From Thermoleophilum album (lineage in GTDB: Bacteria; Actinomycetota; Thermoleophilia; Solirubrobacterales; Thermoleophilaceae): a stretch of DNA of 64,000 bases. The stretch is from contig NZ_FNWJ01000001.1 of assembly GCF_900108055.1 (NCBI RefSeq), positions 992,001 through 1,056,000 on the forward strand, given 5' to 3'. A program made the translations under genes and the position numbers. The notes under the pieces are model-generated. The model did no database searches. It worked only from the letters and a program-made list of their open reading frames with translations, and was not told the DNA's origin. This document shows positions 51,553 through 58,606 of the stretch, piece after piece (within the stretch, counting starts at the first letter, position 1; each line of letters starts with the position of its first letter).

Positions 51553-52689
51553 GTGACCGGCGCCGGCACCGCACATGCGGGCGCACCCCACACGGCGCCC
51601 CAGCCGATCGAAGAGCCCGCAGCCGCGGGTCCCCTTGGGGACCCCGCGACCGACACTCACGACCTGCACGGGTCGACCCGCGCTACGTCCCCAGCGGGTC
51701 CTACGGCGGCTGCAGCGGCGCGCTCCTCGACGCTCTTTCGGCGCGTCTTTTTGATCATCGCCGTCGTCCTTCTTGCCGACGCGCTGGTGTTTGCGGTGGG
51801 GCCCGAGTCACGGGGAGCCCAGGACGTACTGTCCGCGCTGCTCGGTTTCGGCCTCGTGCTGGGCGTCGCCTACTGGTTGATGAAACGGGCGTTCGCGCCC
51901 CTTCGCAGACTGACCGAGGAGGCCCAGGCGATCTCCAGCCTGATGCCAGGGGCGCGCGTCAGCGAGGGTGCGGCGGTTGGCGAGGTTGCTGCTCTGCAGC
52001 GCTCCTTCAACGAGATGCTGGCGCGACTCGAACAGGCCCAGCGCAGCAGCACGCGCGCTCAGATCGAAGCGCAGGAGGAGGAGCGGCGGCGGATCGCGCG
52101 CGAACTACACGACGAGATCGGGCAAGGTCTGACGACCGCTCTGCTGTTGCTGCGGCGTGGTCGTGAAACGGGGCCCGACGCAGAGCGTGAGCGTCTCGAC
52201 GAGGCCCGCGAGATCATCAAGGACACGCTCCACGGAGTGCGGCGCATACTCGCCGAACTGCGGCCCGAGTCGCTCGAAGAACTCGGTCTTGGAAGCGCGC
52301 TCATGAACCTGGCTCGTCGGGTCGCGGCGGCCTCCGGCATCGACGTGCGAGCCGACGTACCGCAGCAGTTACCGCGGCTGTCGCGCGAGGTCGAGCTGGC
52401 CGTCTTCCGCACCGCGCAAGAGGCGCTCACCAACGTCCTCCGTCACGCGCGTGCCGAGCGGGTATGGGTGCGGCTCGATTGCGACGAGCAGATGTTGCGG
52501 CTCCGGGTGGAGGACGATGGCCGGGGTTTCGACGGGGAAACCGCTGGGCGCGGCACCCAAGGGATGGTGGAGCGCGCTTTCGCAGTCGGTGGTCGCCTCC
52601 GCTTCGGTCGCCGGGCGGACGGGCGAGGGACCACCGTCGAGTTAGAAGTGCCGCTCGCGCTGGGTGCGGCTGGAGCGGTGAAACGTTGA
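51553..52689 (+). CDS. Sensor histidine kinase, NarL-partner (HisKA_3) type
   Basis: A 378-residue kinase: disordered N-terminal 60 residues, two membrane helices (about 61-80 and 91-110) with hardly any outer loop, a HAMP-like linker (RAFAPLRRLTEEAQAISSL), a dimerisation helix with phospho-acceptor His186 in RRIARELHDEIGQGL, and an ATPase domain with TAQEALTNVLRHA and VEDDGRGFDG. The short outer loop suggests sensing in or at the membrane rather than of a soluble ligand. It overlaps the regulator gene by TTGA. It lies upstream of the peptide locus and might control it, which is only positional inference. Confidence 0.9.
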   Translation: MTGAGTAHAGAPHTAPQPIEEPAAAGPLGDPATDTHDLHGSTRATSPAGPTAAAAARSSTLFRRVFLIIAVVLLADALVFAVGPESRGAQDVLSALLGFGLVLGVAYWLMKRAFAPLRRLTEEAQAISSLMPGARVSEGAAVGEVAALQRSFNEMLARLEQAQRSSTRAQIEAQEEERRRIARELHDEIGQGLTTALLLLRRGRETGPDAERERLDEAREIIKDTLHGVRRILAELRPESLEELGLGSALMNLARRVAAASGIDVRADVPQQLPRLSREVELAVFRTAQEALTNVLRHARAERVWVRLDCDEQMLRLRVEDDGRGFDGETAGRGTQGMVERAFAVGGRLRFGRRADGRGTTVELEVPLALGAAGAVKR

Positions 52690-53354
52690 CCAGAAAGCCG
52701 ATTCAAACGTCGATCCGGATCTTGTTGGCGGACGATCACACGCTCGTGCGCCGGGGCTTGCGGCTGGTGCTCGAGTCGCAGCCCGATCTGCGGGTGGTCG
52801 CCGAGGCGGGGGATGGTCGCGAAGCCCTCGAATTGGCCCTTCGCGAAGGGATCGACGTGGCAATCCTCGATGTCGCGATGCCCCGTCTCACGGGCTTGCA
52901 GGTGGCGTGGGAGCTCCACCGTCAGCGCCCGCAGGTGCGCTGCCTGATGCTCTCGATGCACGACAACGAACAGTTCTTCTTCGAGGCCCTGCGGGCCGGG
53001 GCGTGTGGTTACGTGCGAAAGGTCGACGTCGACGACGAGCTTGTCGAGGCCTGCCGAGCGGTCGCCCGCGGCGAGCCGTTCTTCTATCCAGAGGGCGTGA
53101 GTGCGCTGGTGCGTAAGTACGTGGAGGCTGCACGGGAGGGACGGCTTTTGGCCGACGACCCGTTGACCACGCGCGAGACCGAGGTCGTGAAGCTGATAGC
53201 CGAAGGCCACACGACCCGTGAGATCGCCGCACTGCTCGGGATCAGTGAGCACACCGTCGATCGACACCGCGCCAACGTCGCCGAAAAGCTCGGGCTGCGC
53301 GACCGCGTGGCACTTACCCGCTACGCGATCCGGCGCGGTCTCGTTCAACCGTAG
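52686..53354 (+). CDS. Response regulator, NarL/LuxR type
   Basis: A 222-residue regulator: receiver domain with acidic pocket Asp16/Asp17 (ILLADDHTLVRRG), phospho-acceptor Asp62 (AILDVAMPRLTG), Ser90 (LMLSMHD) and Lys112, then a LuxR-type helix-turn-helix with TTRETEVVKLIAEGHTTREI and GISEHTVDRHRANVAEKLGL. TTG 52686 overlaps the kinase stop, and the protein starts LTRKPIQTSIRILLADDH. It is the cognate partner of the kinase upstream. The next gene on the same strand is the peptide precursor, 178 bases later. Confidence 0.93.
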   Translation: MTRKPIQTSIRILLADDHTLVRRGLRLVLESQPDLRVVAEAGDGREALELALREGIDVAILDVAMPRLTGLQVAWELHRQRPQVRCLMLSMHDNEQFFFEALRAGACGYVRKVDVDDELVEACRAVARGEPFFYPEGVSALVRKYVEAAREGRLLADDPLTTRETEVVKLIAEGHTTREIAALLGISEHTVDRHRANVAEKLGLRDRVALTRYAIRRGLVQP

Positions 53355-53366
53355 TCGGCCGCTGAC

Positions 53367-53391
53367 GCGGCGCATCCCGCGGTCGCGCCGC
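53367..53391 (+). terminator. Possible hairpin after the response regulator
   Basis: GCGGCGC pairs with GCGCCGC across an 11-base loop, 12 bases after the regulator stop. It is a modest stem without T-run, but would separate the two-component operon from the peptide locus. Confidence 0.35.
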
Positions 53392-53435
53392 TAGCCGCGG
53401 GCGGCGTGCACTTGCCGGATGGGGTGAATCCGCCA

Positions 53436-53449
53436 CCGCCAAATGGCGG
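53436..53449. promoter_or_regulatory. Inverted repeat upstream of the peptide precursor gene
   Basis: CCGCCA and TGGCGG flank AA, about 85-97 bases before the precursor GTG; a second small palindrome, ACAGGTCCTGT, lies at 53492-53502. Either could be an operator for the response regulator or the PadR protein of this locus. A clear -35/-10 pair was not found in this 178-base gap. Confidence 0.3.
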
Positions 53450-53532
53450 GAATAAGCAATGGTCGCGCTTCCGCCTTACCGACAAGCTCACACAGGTCCT
53501 GTCCATCCGCCCGAGAGGAGAGGAGGGAGGCG

Positions 53533-53739
53533 GTGTCGACCTGGATCAAGGAGCACACGGTACGTCGCGCGTCCGAACAGCAGGTGCCGGCACTTGTGCC
53601 GGCGCTGGAGGAGCTGTTCGGTGAGGAGGCACGGGAGCTCGAACAGGAGGTCGAGGAGCGCTATTCGCCCGCTTGGGAGGCGGCGGACGATCCGCGCGCG
53701 ATTGGCACGGTCGTGCTGACCGTGCGGCTGCGTTGTTGA
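53533..53739 (+). CDS. Putative RiPP precursor peptide with C-terminal Thr-x4-Cys core
   Basis: A 68-residue peptide. The leader is charged and helical (LVPALEELFGEEARELEQEV) and the last 13 residues are AIGTVVLTVRLRC. Thr63 and the terminal Cys68 have the spacing of the ring residues in thioviridamide, whose core (SVMAAAATVAFHC, from memory) is also 13 residues with Thr8 and Cys13. Thr59 is a second dehydration site. The exact leader/core border is not known. GTG 53533 has GGAGGGAGG directly upstream at 53522-53530, among the best ribosome sites in the window. It is the first gene of the locus, and the single Cys is the very last codon. Confidence 0.75.
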   Translation: MSTWIKEHTVRRASEQQVPALVPALEELFGEEARELEQEVEERYSPAWEAADDPRAIGTVVLTVRLRC

Positions 53740-53778
53740 TGGCAACTAGCTAAGGCCTGAGGGAGCGTTCCCAAGACG

Positions 53779-53795
53779 GGTCCAAACGGGGGACC
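53779..53795 (+). promoter_or_regulatory. Hairpin overlapping the ribosome site of the kinase gene
   Basis: GGTCC and GGACC flank a 7-base loop between precursor and kinase genes; the loop and right arm contain the GGGGGA that would serve as ribosome site for GTG 53800. It could keep enzyme translation below precursor translation. The stem is only five pairs, so this is tentative. Confidence 0.3.
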
Positions 53796-53799
53796 ACTG

Positions 53800-54897
53800 G
53801 TGAGGGGGCGCGTTGCGGACCGGGCAGGCCGTCCCCGCGGCCCGGATCCGGGCGCGCCTCCTCCCGTTTTTGAGCCGCTCCGCGGCGTCTGGGTGAAGCG
53901 GCACTCCCGGCGCCCCGCGGTCGAGGCGCGGATGGCGGCGCTCGCGGCGGCGACGGGCGCAGCGCCACGGTTGTTGCATTTCGACGCCGGCGAGGACACC
54001 CTGGTCTTCGAGCGGTTGCCCGGCGTGACGCTCGACTCGCTACTGCGCGACCTCGCGGGCTCGAGGGAGCAGCGCACGCCTGCCGAGGGTCTTCGTCGCT
54101 CACCGGCCTGCAGCTCCCGCCACCGGCAACGCCGACCGCCGATCGCGTTCCTGGAGCTCGTCGGTGCGCTCCTCGGACAAGCTCTGCGCTCGGTCCATCG
54201 GCTTTCGCTACCGCCAGGCGAACCGAGCGCGCAGCAGCCGAGCCAGCTCGCTGCCGTGTCAGTGGGGGCCTTTGGCGAGCTAGGCGAGGGGGCGCTTTCG
54301 CTGCTCGAGTCATGGCACCGCGACGCCGGCCTCGTGGACGCGCTCGCACGCCTCGGTGGCCCATCGAGGAGCGCTCGGTCCCGCACGTCTCTGGTGCACG
54401 GTGACCTGACGGCGGACAACGTCATCGTCAGCTTTCGTGATCACGACCAACCGTCGGTGGCGATCGTCGACTGGGAACTGGCGGGCGCGGGCGATCCAGC
54501 TTGGGACGTCGCTTGCGTAGAGGCGGACCTGGTAAGCCGTTGGTTGTGCACGGCGCGGCCGCGACCGGGGCGGCCAGCGGCCGAGTGGCTGGGCGGTACC
54601 GAGCCCCTTCGAGCGTTCGCGCTGAGGGCTATCGAGGCCTTCCGCAGCGGCTACGGCGCGCCTGACCGTGACGAACGGGCGTCGCGCCTGCTTGGCGCGG
54701 CCCTGCTGATGCGCGCGCTCGCGCTCGCCGATGCCGGTGACGAGCGCGAGCGAGTGCTCGCACGGCTCGTGGCGTTGGTCGGTAAGCGCCTCATTTGCGC
54801 GCCGCGCGAAGCCGCCCGGCTGTTCTTCAAATCGAGAAACGGCTGCGAAGGTGCGCTCGCGGCCGCGCTACGCCCGATCCCAGTGAACGACCGGTAA
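53800..54897 (+). CDS. APH/phosphotransferase-type kinase of the RiPP locus (LanK/TvaC-like)
   Basis: A 365-residue protein with an intact kinase set: Lys33 in GVWVKRH, Glu42 in the following helix, hinge FERLPGVTLDSLL, the catalytic loop HGDLTADNVIV (Asp202, Asn207) and the metal-binding AIVDWELAGAGDP (Asp224). Kinases of this fold in class V lanthipeptide and thioamitide clusters are thought to phosphorylate Ser/Thr of the precursor before elimination. Residues 85-115 are an Arg-rich insertion. The C-terminal extension ending FFKSRNGCEGALAAALRPI is beyond the usual APH fold. GTG 53800 lies 60 bases after the precursor gene. Confidence 0.8.
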   Translation: MRGRVADRAGRPRGPDPGAPPPVFEPLRGVWVKRHSRRPAVEARMAALAAATGAAPRLLHFDAGEDTLVFERLPGVTLDSLLRDLAGSREQRTPAEGLRRSPACSSRHRQRRPPIAFLELVGALLGQALRSVHRLSLPPGEPSAQQPSQLAAVSVGAFGELGEGALSLLESWHRDAGLVDALARLGGPSRSARSRTSLVHGDLTADNVIVSFRDHDQPSVAIVDWELAGAGDPAWDVACVEADLVSRWLCTARPRPGRPAAEWLGGTEPLRAFALRAIEAFRSGYGAPDRDERASRLLGAALLMRALALADAGDERERVLARLVALVGKRLICAPREAARLFFKSRNGCEGALAAALRPIPVNDR

Positions 54898-54902
54898 GTG
54901 CC

Positions 54903-55874
54903 GTGAACTCCGGCCGTCGAGCGATCGTGGGAGCTTTCACAAACGCCGGACGGACGCCTGCGCGCACGATCGCCGCGGCGGTGCTCGCGGCGCTTGGTCC
55001 TGGCGCTTGGCGGCACGATGACGAGGACGCGCTCGCGGCGGAGATCTACGAGCGTGTGCAGCTCCGCCGGCCGCTTCTGCGCTCGATCGGTCTCAACGCG
55101 CCGCGGTTCGCGCGCCCGGGCGCGCGTTTCCTCGCAGCGCTCGCCGGTCGGTGCCACGTCGCCGGCGGGTTCGAGCGCCTGGGCGACGGTTTGGCACGCC
55201 ATCGCGGAGGCTTACGTGTGACCTACGCGGCCAGTGATTTGGCGGCAGTGAAGGGGCGCGAGCTGTACCTCCGTGTACCGGTCGTGCGACGGATCGCCAC
55301 CCCGGGATTCGTAGGCGCGGTGGGAACCAGGGGGCCGCTCACCGCCGGTTCGCGTGTGTGGCGCGTCTACTGTGCGGTGTTGCCGAGCGCGGCCGACCGG
55401 GCGGCGCTCGCTCTCTGGCGCAGGCTCGACGCCGCGCGTCTGCGGTTCGAGCTGAAACTGCTGTCGGAGGCAGCCGAGTATCCGCGGGCCGACGCTCTCG
55501 TTGCGTTCGTTTTGGAGGACGACCTGGCGCGGGCCCTGACTGCCGCAGTCGAGCTCTCCCGCAGCGGCCTGCTCGCCGAGCCCGCTGCTGGCTTGGCCGT
55601 GTCGGTCGCGCCAGGCGTGGCTTTCGCCCCCGAGCGATCGGCTACTGCGCCTCCGGAAGGTACCGCCGGCGACCGCCAAAACGAGCGCCCTCGGACAGCG
55701 AGCTACGGAGCGTGGATGGCGACGATCGCCGCGAGCGCGTTGGTCGCGGCCCGTGGCTCCGACGACGCCGAGCAACGACTGTCGAGAGCGATCGACTCAG
55801 CGCTCGCTTGCCGAGATCGGGAGAGCTGGTCGGCGGCGGGCGCCGCGGCGGGAGGCGTGCTGGCTGCCTTGTAG
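54903..55874 (+). CDS. HopA1-family protein of the RiPP locus (LanY/phosphothreonine lyase-like)
   Basis: A 323-residue protein whose middle and end match the HopA1 effector family: RVYCAVLPSAADRAALALW, then LRFELKLLSEAAEYPRADAL followed by VAFVLEDD, VSVAPGVAFAPERS and SYGAWMATIAASALVAA. The early helix LAAEIYERVQLRRP also fits. HopA1-like proteins in class V lanthipeptide and thioamitide clusters are assigned the elimination and/or cyclisation step on phosphorylated Ser/Thr. GTG 54903 starts 5 bases after the kinase gene. The fold call rests on motif memory, not on an alignment. Confidence 0.72.
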   Translation: MNSGRRAIVGAFTNAGRTPARTIAAAVLAALGPGAWRHDDEDALAAEIYERVQLRRPLLRSIGLNAPRFARPGARFLAALAGRCHVAGGFERLGDGLARHRGGLRVTYAASDLAAVKGRELYLRVPVVRRIATPGFVGAVGTRGPLTAGSRVWRVYCAVLPSAADRAALALWRRLDAARLRFELKLLSEAAEYPRADALVAFVLEDDLARALTAAVELSRSGLLAEPAAGLAVSVAPGVAFAPERSATAPPEGTAGDRQNERPRTASYGAWMATIAASALVAARGSDDAEQRLSRAIDSALACRDRESWSAAGAAAGGVLAAL

Positions 55875-55899
55875 AGGGCTGCCTTGCAGAGGAGGTGAG

Positions 55900-56895
55900 A
55901 TGACTAAGGAGTTGCAAAAAACACTGGTTGCGACGGGCGTGATCGACGCCTGCGAGGTCGTCGAGGCCGAGAGCGTGGTCGAGGGCGTCACCTGCGTCAC
56001 GACCACTGTCCGCACGGCCAGCGGCTGGGTTTGGATCGAGCGCGAGTACGGGGTAGAAAACTCCGGTCGCGCGCTCGCGGAGCGTCTCGAACTGTGCCAG
56101 CGCGCGCTCGCTCCGGACCCCGGTATCGCCGTGTTGCCGCGGGTAGCGCCTGATGGGAGTCTCGTCTACCCCGGTTTGCCCAGTGGTCAGTTGCTGAGCG
56201 ATCTGATCCTTGCTGGAGGAGTCGACGAAGGGGTCCTATCGGCGCGCGTACGCGAGCTCGGCACCTGGGCCGCGCGACTCCACCGACGCGGCGTGCGCCA
56301 GGCCCGGAGACGCTGGCGGCACCTGCCGCCGCGTCCGTGGCTCGTCGAGCAGGTACAGACTCTGTGCGACCGGGCAAGTGGTCGAATGGCGCTCGACATC
56401 GAGCTAGAGCGGGTACAGGAGTTGTTCCTACTAGACCACGGGGGCCTGCGTGACGAGCTGGGTGCGAGCTGTGCCGCTTTCGATCGACCCAGCTCCGGCT
56501 CGACGGTGGTGCACGGAGAACTTACGCCCGGCTACGTGATCTGCGGGTCGCGTGCGGACGGAGTCCGAGTGATCGGCTTCCATCGGGCTTCGATCGGACC
56601 CCCCGAGTACGACATCGGCTGTTTCCTCGGGGAGCTCGCGGAGCTGGGGCGCGCCGAGGGTCCCGGCTACCGCTTGGCACCGGCGCTTGGACGCGTCTTG
56701 ATCGACGCCTACTGCGAGGCGAGCGGTTTTGCGGCCGCGGACCTGCTGGCGGCCGCCGCTCCTTTTGCGGCGCTCAAGGTGGTGGCGCATCTTGTGCGTT
56801 ACGTGCGGGCGTTCGGCTTCGATCGTTCGCTGGTGAGCGCGCAGCTGCGGCTAGCCGAGGACCTGATCACGGAGGGGAGTGCACGTTGGGTCTGA
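55900..56895 (+). CDS. APH-like pseudokinase of the RiPP locus
   Basis: A 331-residue protein with the APH layout but the catalytic residues replaced. The ATP Lys position is Glu47 (WVWIEREYG), the HGD Asp is Glu207 and the Asn is Tyr212 (VVHGELTPGYVICG), and the metal-binding Asp is Gly226 (RVIGFHRASIGPPEYDIG). The core helices persist (LGTWAARLHRRGVRQARRRW). It probably cannot transfer phosphate and may hold the leader peptide or activate the intact kinase. ATG 55900 has a near-perfect AGGAGGTGAG ribosome site, stronger than those of its neighbours. It overlaps the flavoprotein gene by 10 bases. Confidence 0.75.
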   Translation: MTKELQKTLVATGVIDACEVVEAESVVEGVTCVTTTVRTASGWVWIEREYGVENSGRALAERLELCQRALAPDPGIAVLPRVAPDGSLVYPGLPSGQLLSDLILAGGVDEGVLSARVRELGTWAARLHRRGVRQARRRWRHLPPRPWLVEQVQTLCDRASGRMALDIELERVQELFLLDHGGLRDELGASCAAFDRPSSGSTVVHGELTPGYVICGSRADGVRVIGFHRASIGPPEYDIGCFLGELAELGRAEGPGYRLAPALGRVLIDAYCEASGFAAADLLAAAAPFAALKVVAHLVRYVRAFGFDRSLVSAQLRLAEDLITEGSARWV

Positions 56896-57578
56896 CGATG
56901 TCCCGAAACTCCGCCGTCGCCGCACCCCGCCGATCACGCCCCGAGCGGCGTCGACGCATCCCGGCGCGCAAGCCAGCGGTCGACGAACTCGCGAACGTTC
57001 CTCGCAAGCTCCCTATCCGCCGGCTCGTAGTGGCCTGTAGCGGCGGTATCGGAGCGGCTTTGCTGCCGGCGTGGGGAGCGTGGTTGCGGGCCACCTACGG
57101 GCTTGAGTTGCGCTTCGCCTTGACGCGCGCTGCCGCCGAGCTGGTGTCCCCACGTGCGCTTTCAGCGATCGCGGGGGCGCCGACGATCGTCGACGGCCGC
57201 GACCGAGGCGCGATCCCCGCGCACCTACGCCTGGCGCGTTTCGGTGAAGCCCTGGTGATTGCGCCGGCAACCGCGAACCTGGTCGCAAAGCTGGCGTGCG
57301 GTATCGCCGACGATCTCGTGTCCACGCTTGCGCTCTGCTTCGCCGGTCCGACGGTCGTCGTGCCGGGACTACCCCCCGGCGCGATCGGCAAACCGTCCGT
57401 GCAGCGGAACCTGGCGCGCCTGCGTCGCGACGGTTTCCATGTGGCGCCGCTTGCAGTCGGCCCCTCCGCTGCCAGCGGCGAAGGCGGTCTCGGTGCGATG
57501 CTCGATCTGCCGGCCTTCGTGCGGTTTCTCGCCTCCGCGTGTGGGGACGCGAGCGACCGAGTGGGTGAGCCGCGATGA
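56886..57578 (+). CDS. HFCD flavoprotein, peptidyl-cysteine decarboxylase (LanD/EpiD/TvaF-like)
   Basis: About 230 residues of the homo-oligomeric FMN-containing Cys decarboxylase family. RRLVVACSGGIGAALLPAWG matches the first Rossmann strand and helix. GAIPAHLRLARFGEALVIAP holds His113, the equivalent of EpiD His67, and PATANLVAKLACGIADDLVS replaces the PASANT motif. The EpiD substrate clamp PNMN is changed to GLPPGAIGKPSVQRN. CoaC has a different context and a CoaB partner, absent here. Expected reaction: oxidative decarboxylation of the precursor's C-terminal Cys68 to an enethiolate. TTG 56886 has GGAGGGGAG 6 bases upstream; ATG 56898 is an alternative. Confidence 0.85.
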   Translation: MGLTMSRNSAVAAPRRSRPERRRRIPARKPAVDELANVPRKLPIRRLVVACSGGIGAALLPAWGAWLRATYGLELRFALTRAAAELVSPRALSAIAGAPTIVDGRDRGAIPAHLRLARFGEALVIAPATANLVAKLACGIADDLVSTLALCFAGPTVVVPGLPPGAIGKPSVQRNLARLRRDGFHVAPLAVGPSAASGEGGLGAMLDLPAFVRFLASACGDASDRVGEPR

Positions 57579-58606
57579 GCGAGACGTTGCCCGCCTGGCG
57601 TGCACACCCCGGTGAGCACCGTGCGTCCGCGGATAGAGGACGTGCCGGAGCAAGCGCGACACCAGCAGCACGCTTGCTCCGGCTCGTGCTCTCCCTCGCC
57701 AGCGACCCGCGCGTGGTCAGGATCCGGCGCTTCGCCTTCGTGATCTGGGCGCCTCTCGCCGCGCTCGCCGTGGTGACGCGTGGCGCCCAGGGCGCGCTGC
57801 TGGTGGTTGCCGCCCAGGCCGCCTGGGTGACCGCGCTGCTCTTCCTCGCTTGGCGGGCGTCTGCCCCCGAGCTGCGCGGACTGCTGCTCGATATTGCCCT
57901 GCCGGAGCCCTTGCGGCGCGCCGCGCGCCTCGAAATCTGCGTCCTCGGCGCACCGCTCCTGTTGGCTTACGAGCGCCTGCGGGGTCGACGCGGCGGGGTC
58001 GACGGCGCGACGGAGTTCCCCGTGGGCGGGGGTTTCGAACTTGTGGTCGCGGGTGCCCTGGTGCCGGCGGTCGTAGCCGAGACGCTCGCGCTCCACCTGG
58101 CGTTGGGCGGCGGGCTAGCCGTCGTCGCCTGGGCAGGGACGGCCGCCGGTGCTTACGCACTGCTTTGGCTTGCGGGCGTAGCCGCCTCAATTCAACGCCA
58201 CCCGCATCGCCTGTACGACGACCAGCTCCTGTTGCGCGTCGGCTGTCTCTACCGGCTGCGGATCCCGCTGGCGGCGATCGGCGCGGTGCGGGTCGATCGC
58301 CGCACGCGCATCCTCGCCCCCTATTTGCGGCTCGTCGGCGACGGCTGCGCAGAGCTGGCGGTCGGCGGCCGCACCGATCTCGTCCTCGAGCTGGCCGCGC
58401 CGGTTGCCCTCGAGCGCCCCTTCGGACGTCCGGTCGCGGTGCGCCGCGTTGCGGTTGCCGTAAGCGATCCCGAGCGAATGCGGGCAGCGGTAGCGGAGGC
58501 GGTGGAGCGCCGGCGGGGGAGGCCGGATGCCACAGCGCACTTCGGCGAGCGAGCGCCAAACGAGCAAGGAGCAAGCGAGCGATGCATGCCGGTCCGACAT
58601 ACGTAG
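57575..58606 (+). CDS. Membrane protein with a PH-like C-terminal region, RiPP-locus associated
   Basis: A 343-residue protein whose ATG overlaps the flavoprotein TGA. After a polar 30-residue start come several membrane segments (FAFVIWAPLAALAVVTRG, ALLVVAAQAAWVTALLFLAW, FELVVAGALVPAVVAETLAL, AVVAWAGTAAGAYALLWLAG). The last 140 residues read as beta strands resembling a bacterial PH domain: DQLLLRVGCLYRLRIPLAAI, RILAPYLRLVGDGCAELAVG and GRTDLVLEL. It may give self-protection or help export, as the locus has no ABC transporter. Not recognised as a named family. Confidence 0.65.
   Translation: MSETLPAWRAHPGEHRASADRGRAGASATPAARLLRLVLSLASDPRVVRIRRFAFVIWAPLAALAVVTRGAQGALLVVAAQAAWVTALLFLAWRASAPELRGLLLDIALPEPLRRAARLEICVLGAPLLLAYERLRGRRGGVDGATEFPVGGGFELVVAGALVPAVVAETLALHLALGGGLAVVAWAGTAAGAYALLWLAGVAASIQRHPHRLYDDQLLLRVGCLYRLRIPLAAIGAVRVDRRTRILAPYLRLVGDGCAELAVGGRTDLVLELAAPVALERPFGRPVAVRRVAVAVSDPERMRAAVAEAVERRRGRPDATAHFGERAPNEQGASERCMPVRHT

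Larger units (their letters stand above)
53533..57578 (+). other. Putative RiPP biosynthetic locus (AviMeCys peptide, thioviridamide/class V lanthipeptide-like)
   Basis: Five same-strand genes are packed together: a small peptide ending in Cys, an APH-type kinase, a HopA1-like protein, a degenerate APH-like protein and an EpiD-type flavoprotein. In thioamitide and class V lanthipeptide clusters, kinase-like and HopA1-like proteins dehydrate Ser/Thr and the flavoprotein decarboxylates the C-terminal Cys, giving an aminovinyl-(methyl)cysteine ring. No YcaO, TfuA, methyltransferase, protease or ABC transporter gene is present. The boundary may extend to 59710 to include the membrane protein, acetyltransferase and PadR genes, which continue in overlapping order. 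Confidence 0.75.

Noticed and set aside
53533..53739. Precursor gene as an ordinary small cytoplasmic protein
   Set aside because: Possible, but the terminal Cys, the Thr-x4-Cys spacing, the strong ribosome site and the adjacent kinase, HopA1-like and Cys decarboxylase genes fit a RiPP precursor better.
53661..54425. Minus-strand frame opposite the RiPP kinase gene
   Set aside because: Ser/Arg-rich shadow; the plus-strand frame has an intact kinase motif set.
56886..57578. Flavoprotein as CoaC (phosphopantothenoylcysteine decarboxylase) of coenzyme A synthesis
   Set aside because: There is no CoaB domain or neighbour, the substrate clamp is altered, and the gene sits within the peptide locus.
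57095..58096. Long minus-strand frame of 333 codons opposite the flavoprotein and membrane protein genes
   Set aside because: It is the antisense shadow of well-supported genes, Arg/Pro/Gly-rich and without domain-like patterns.
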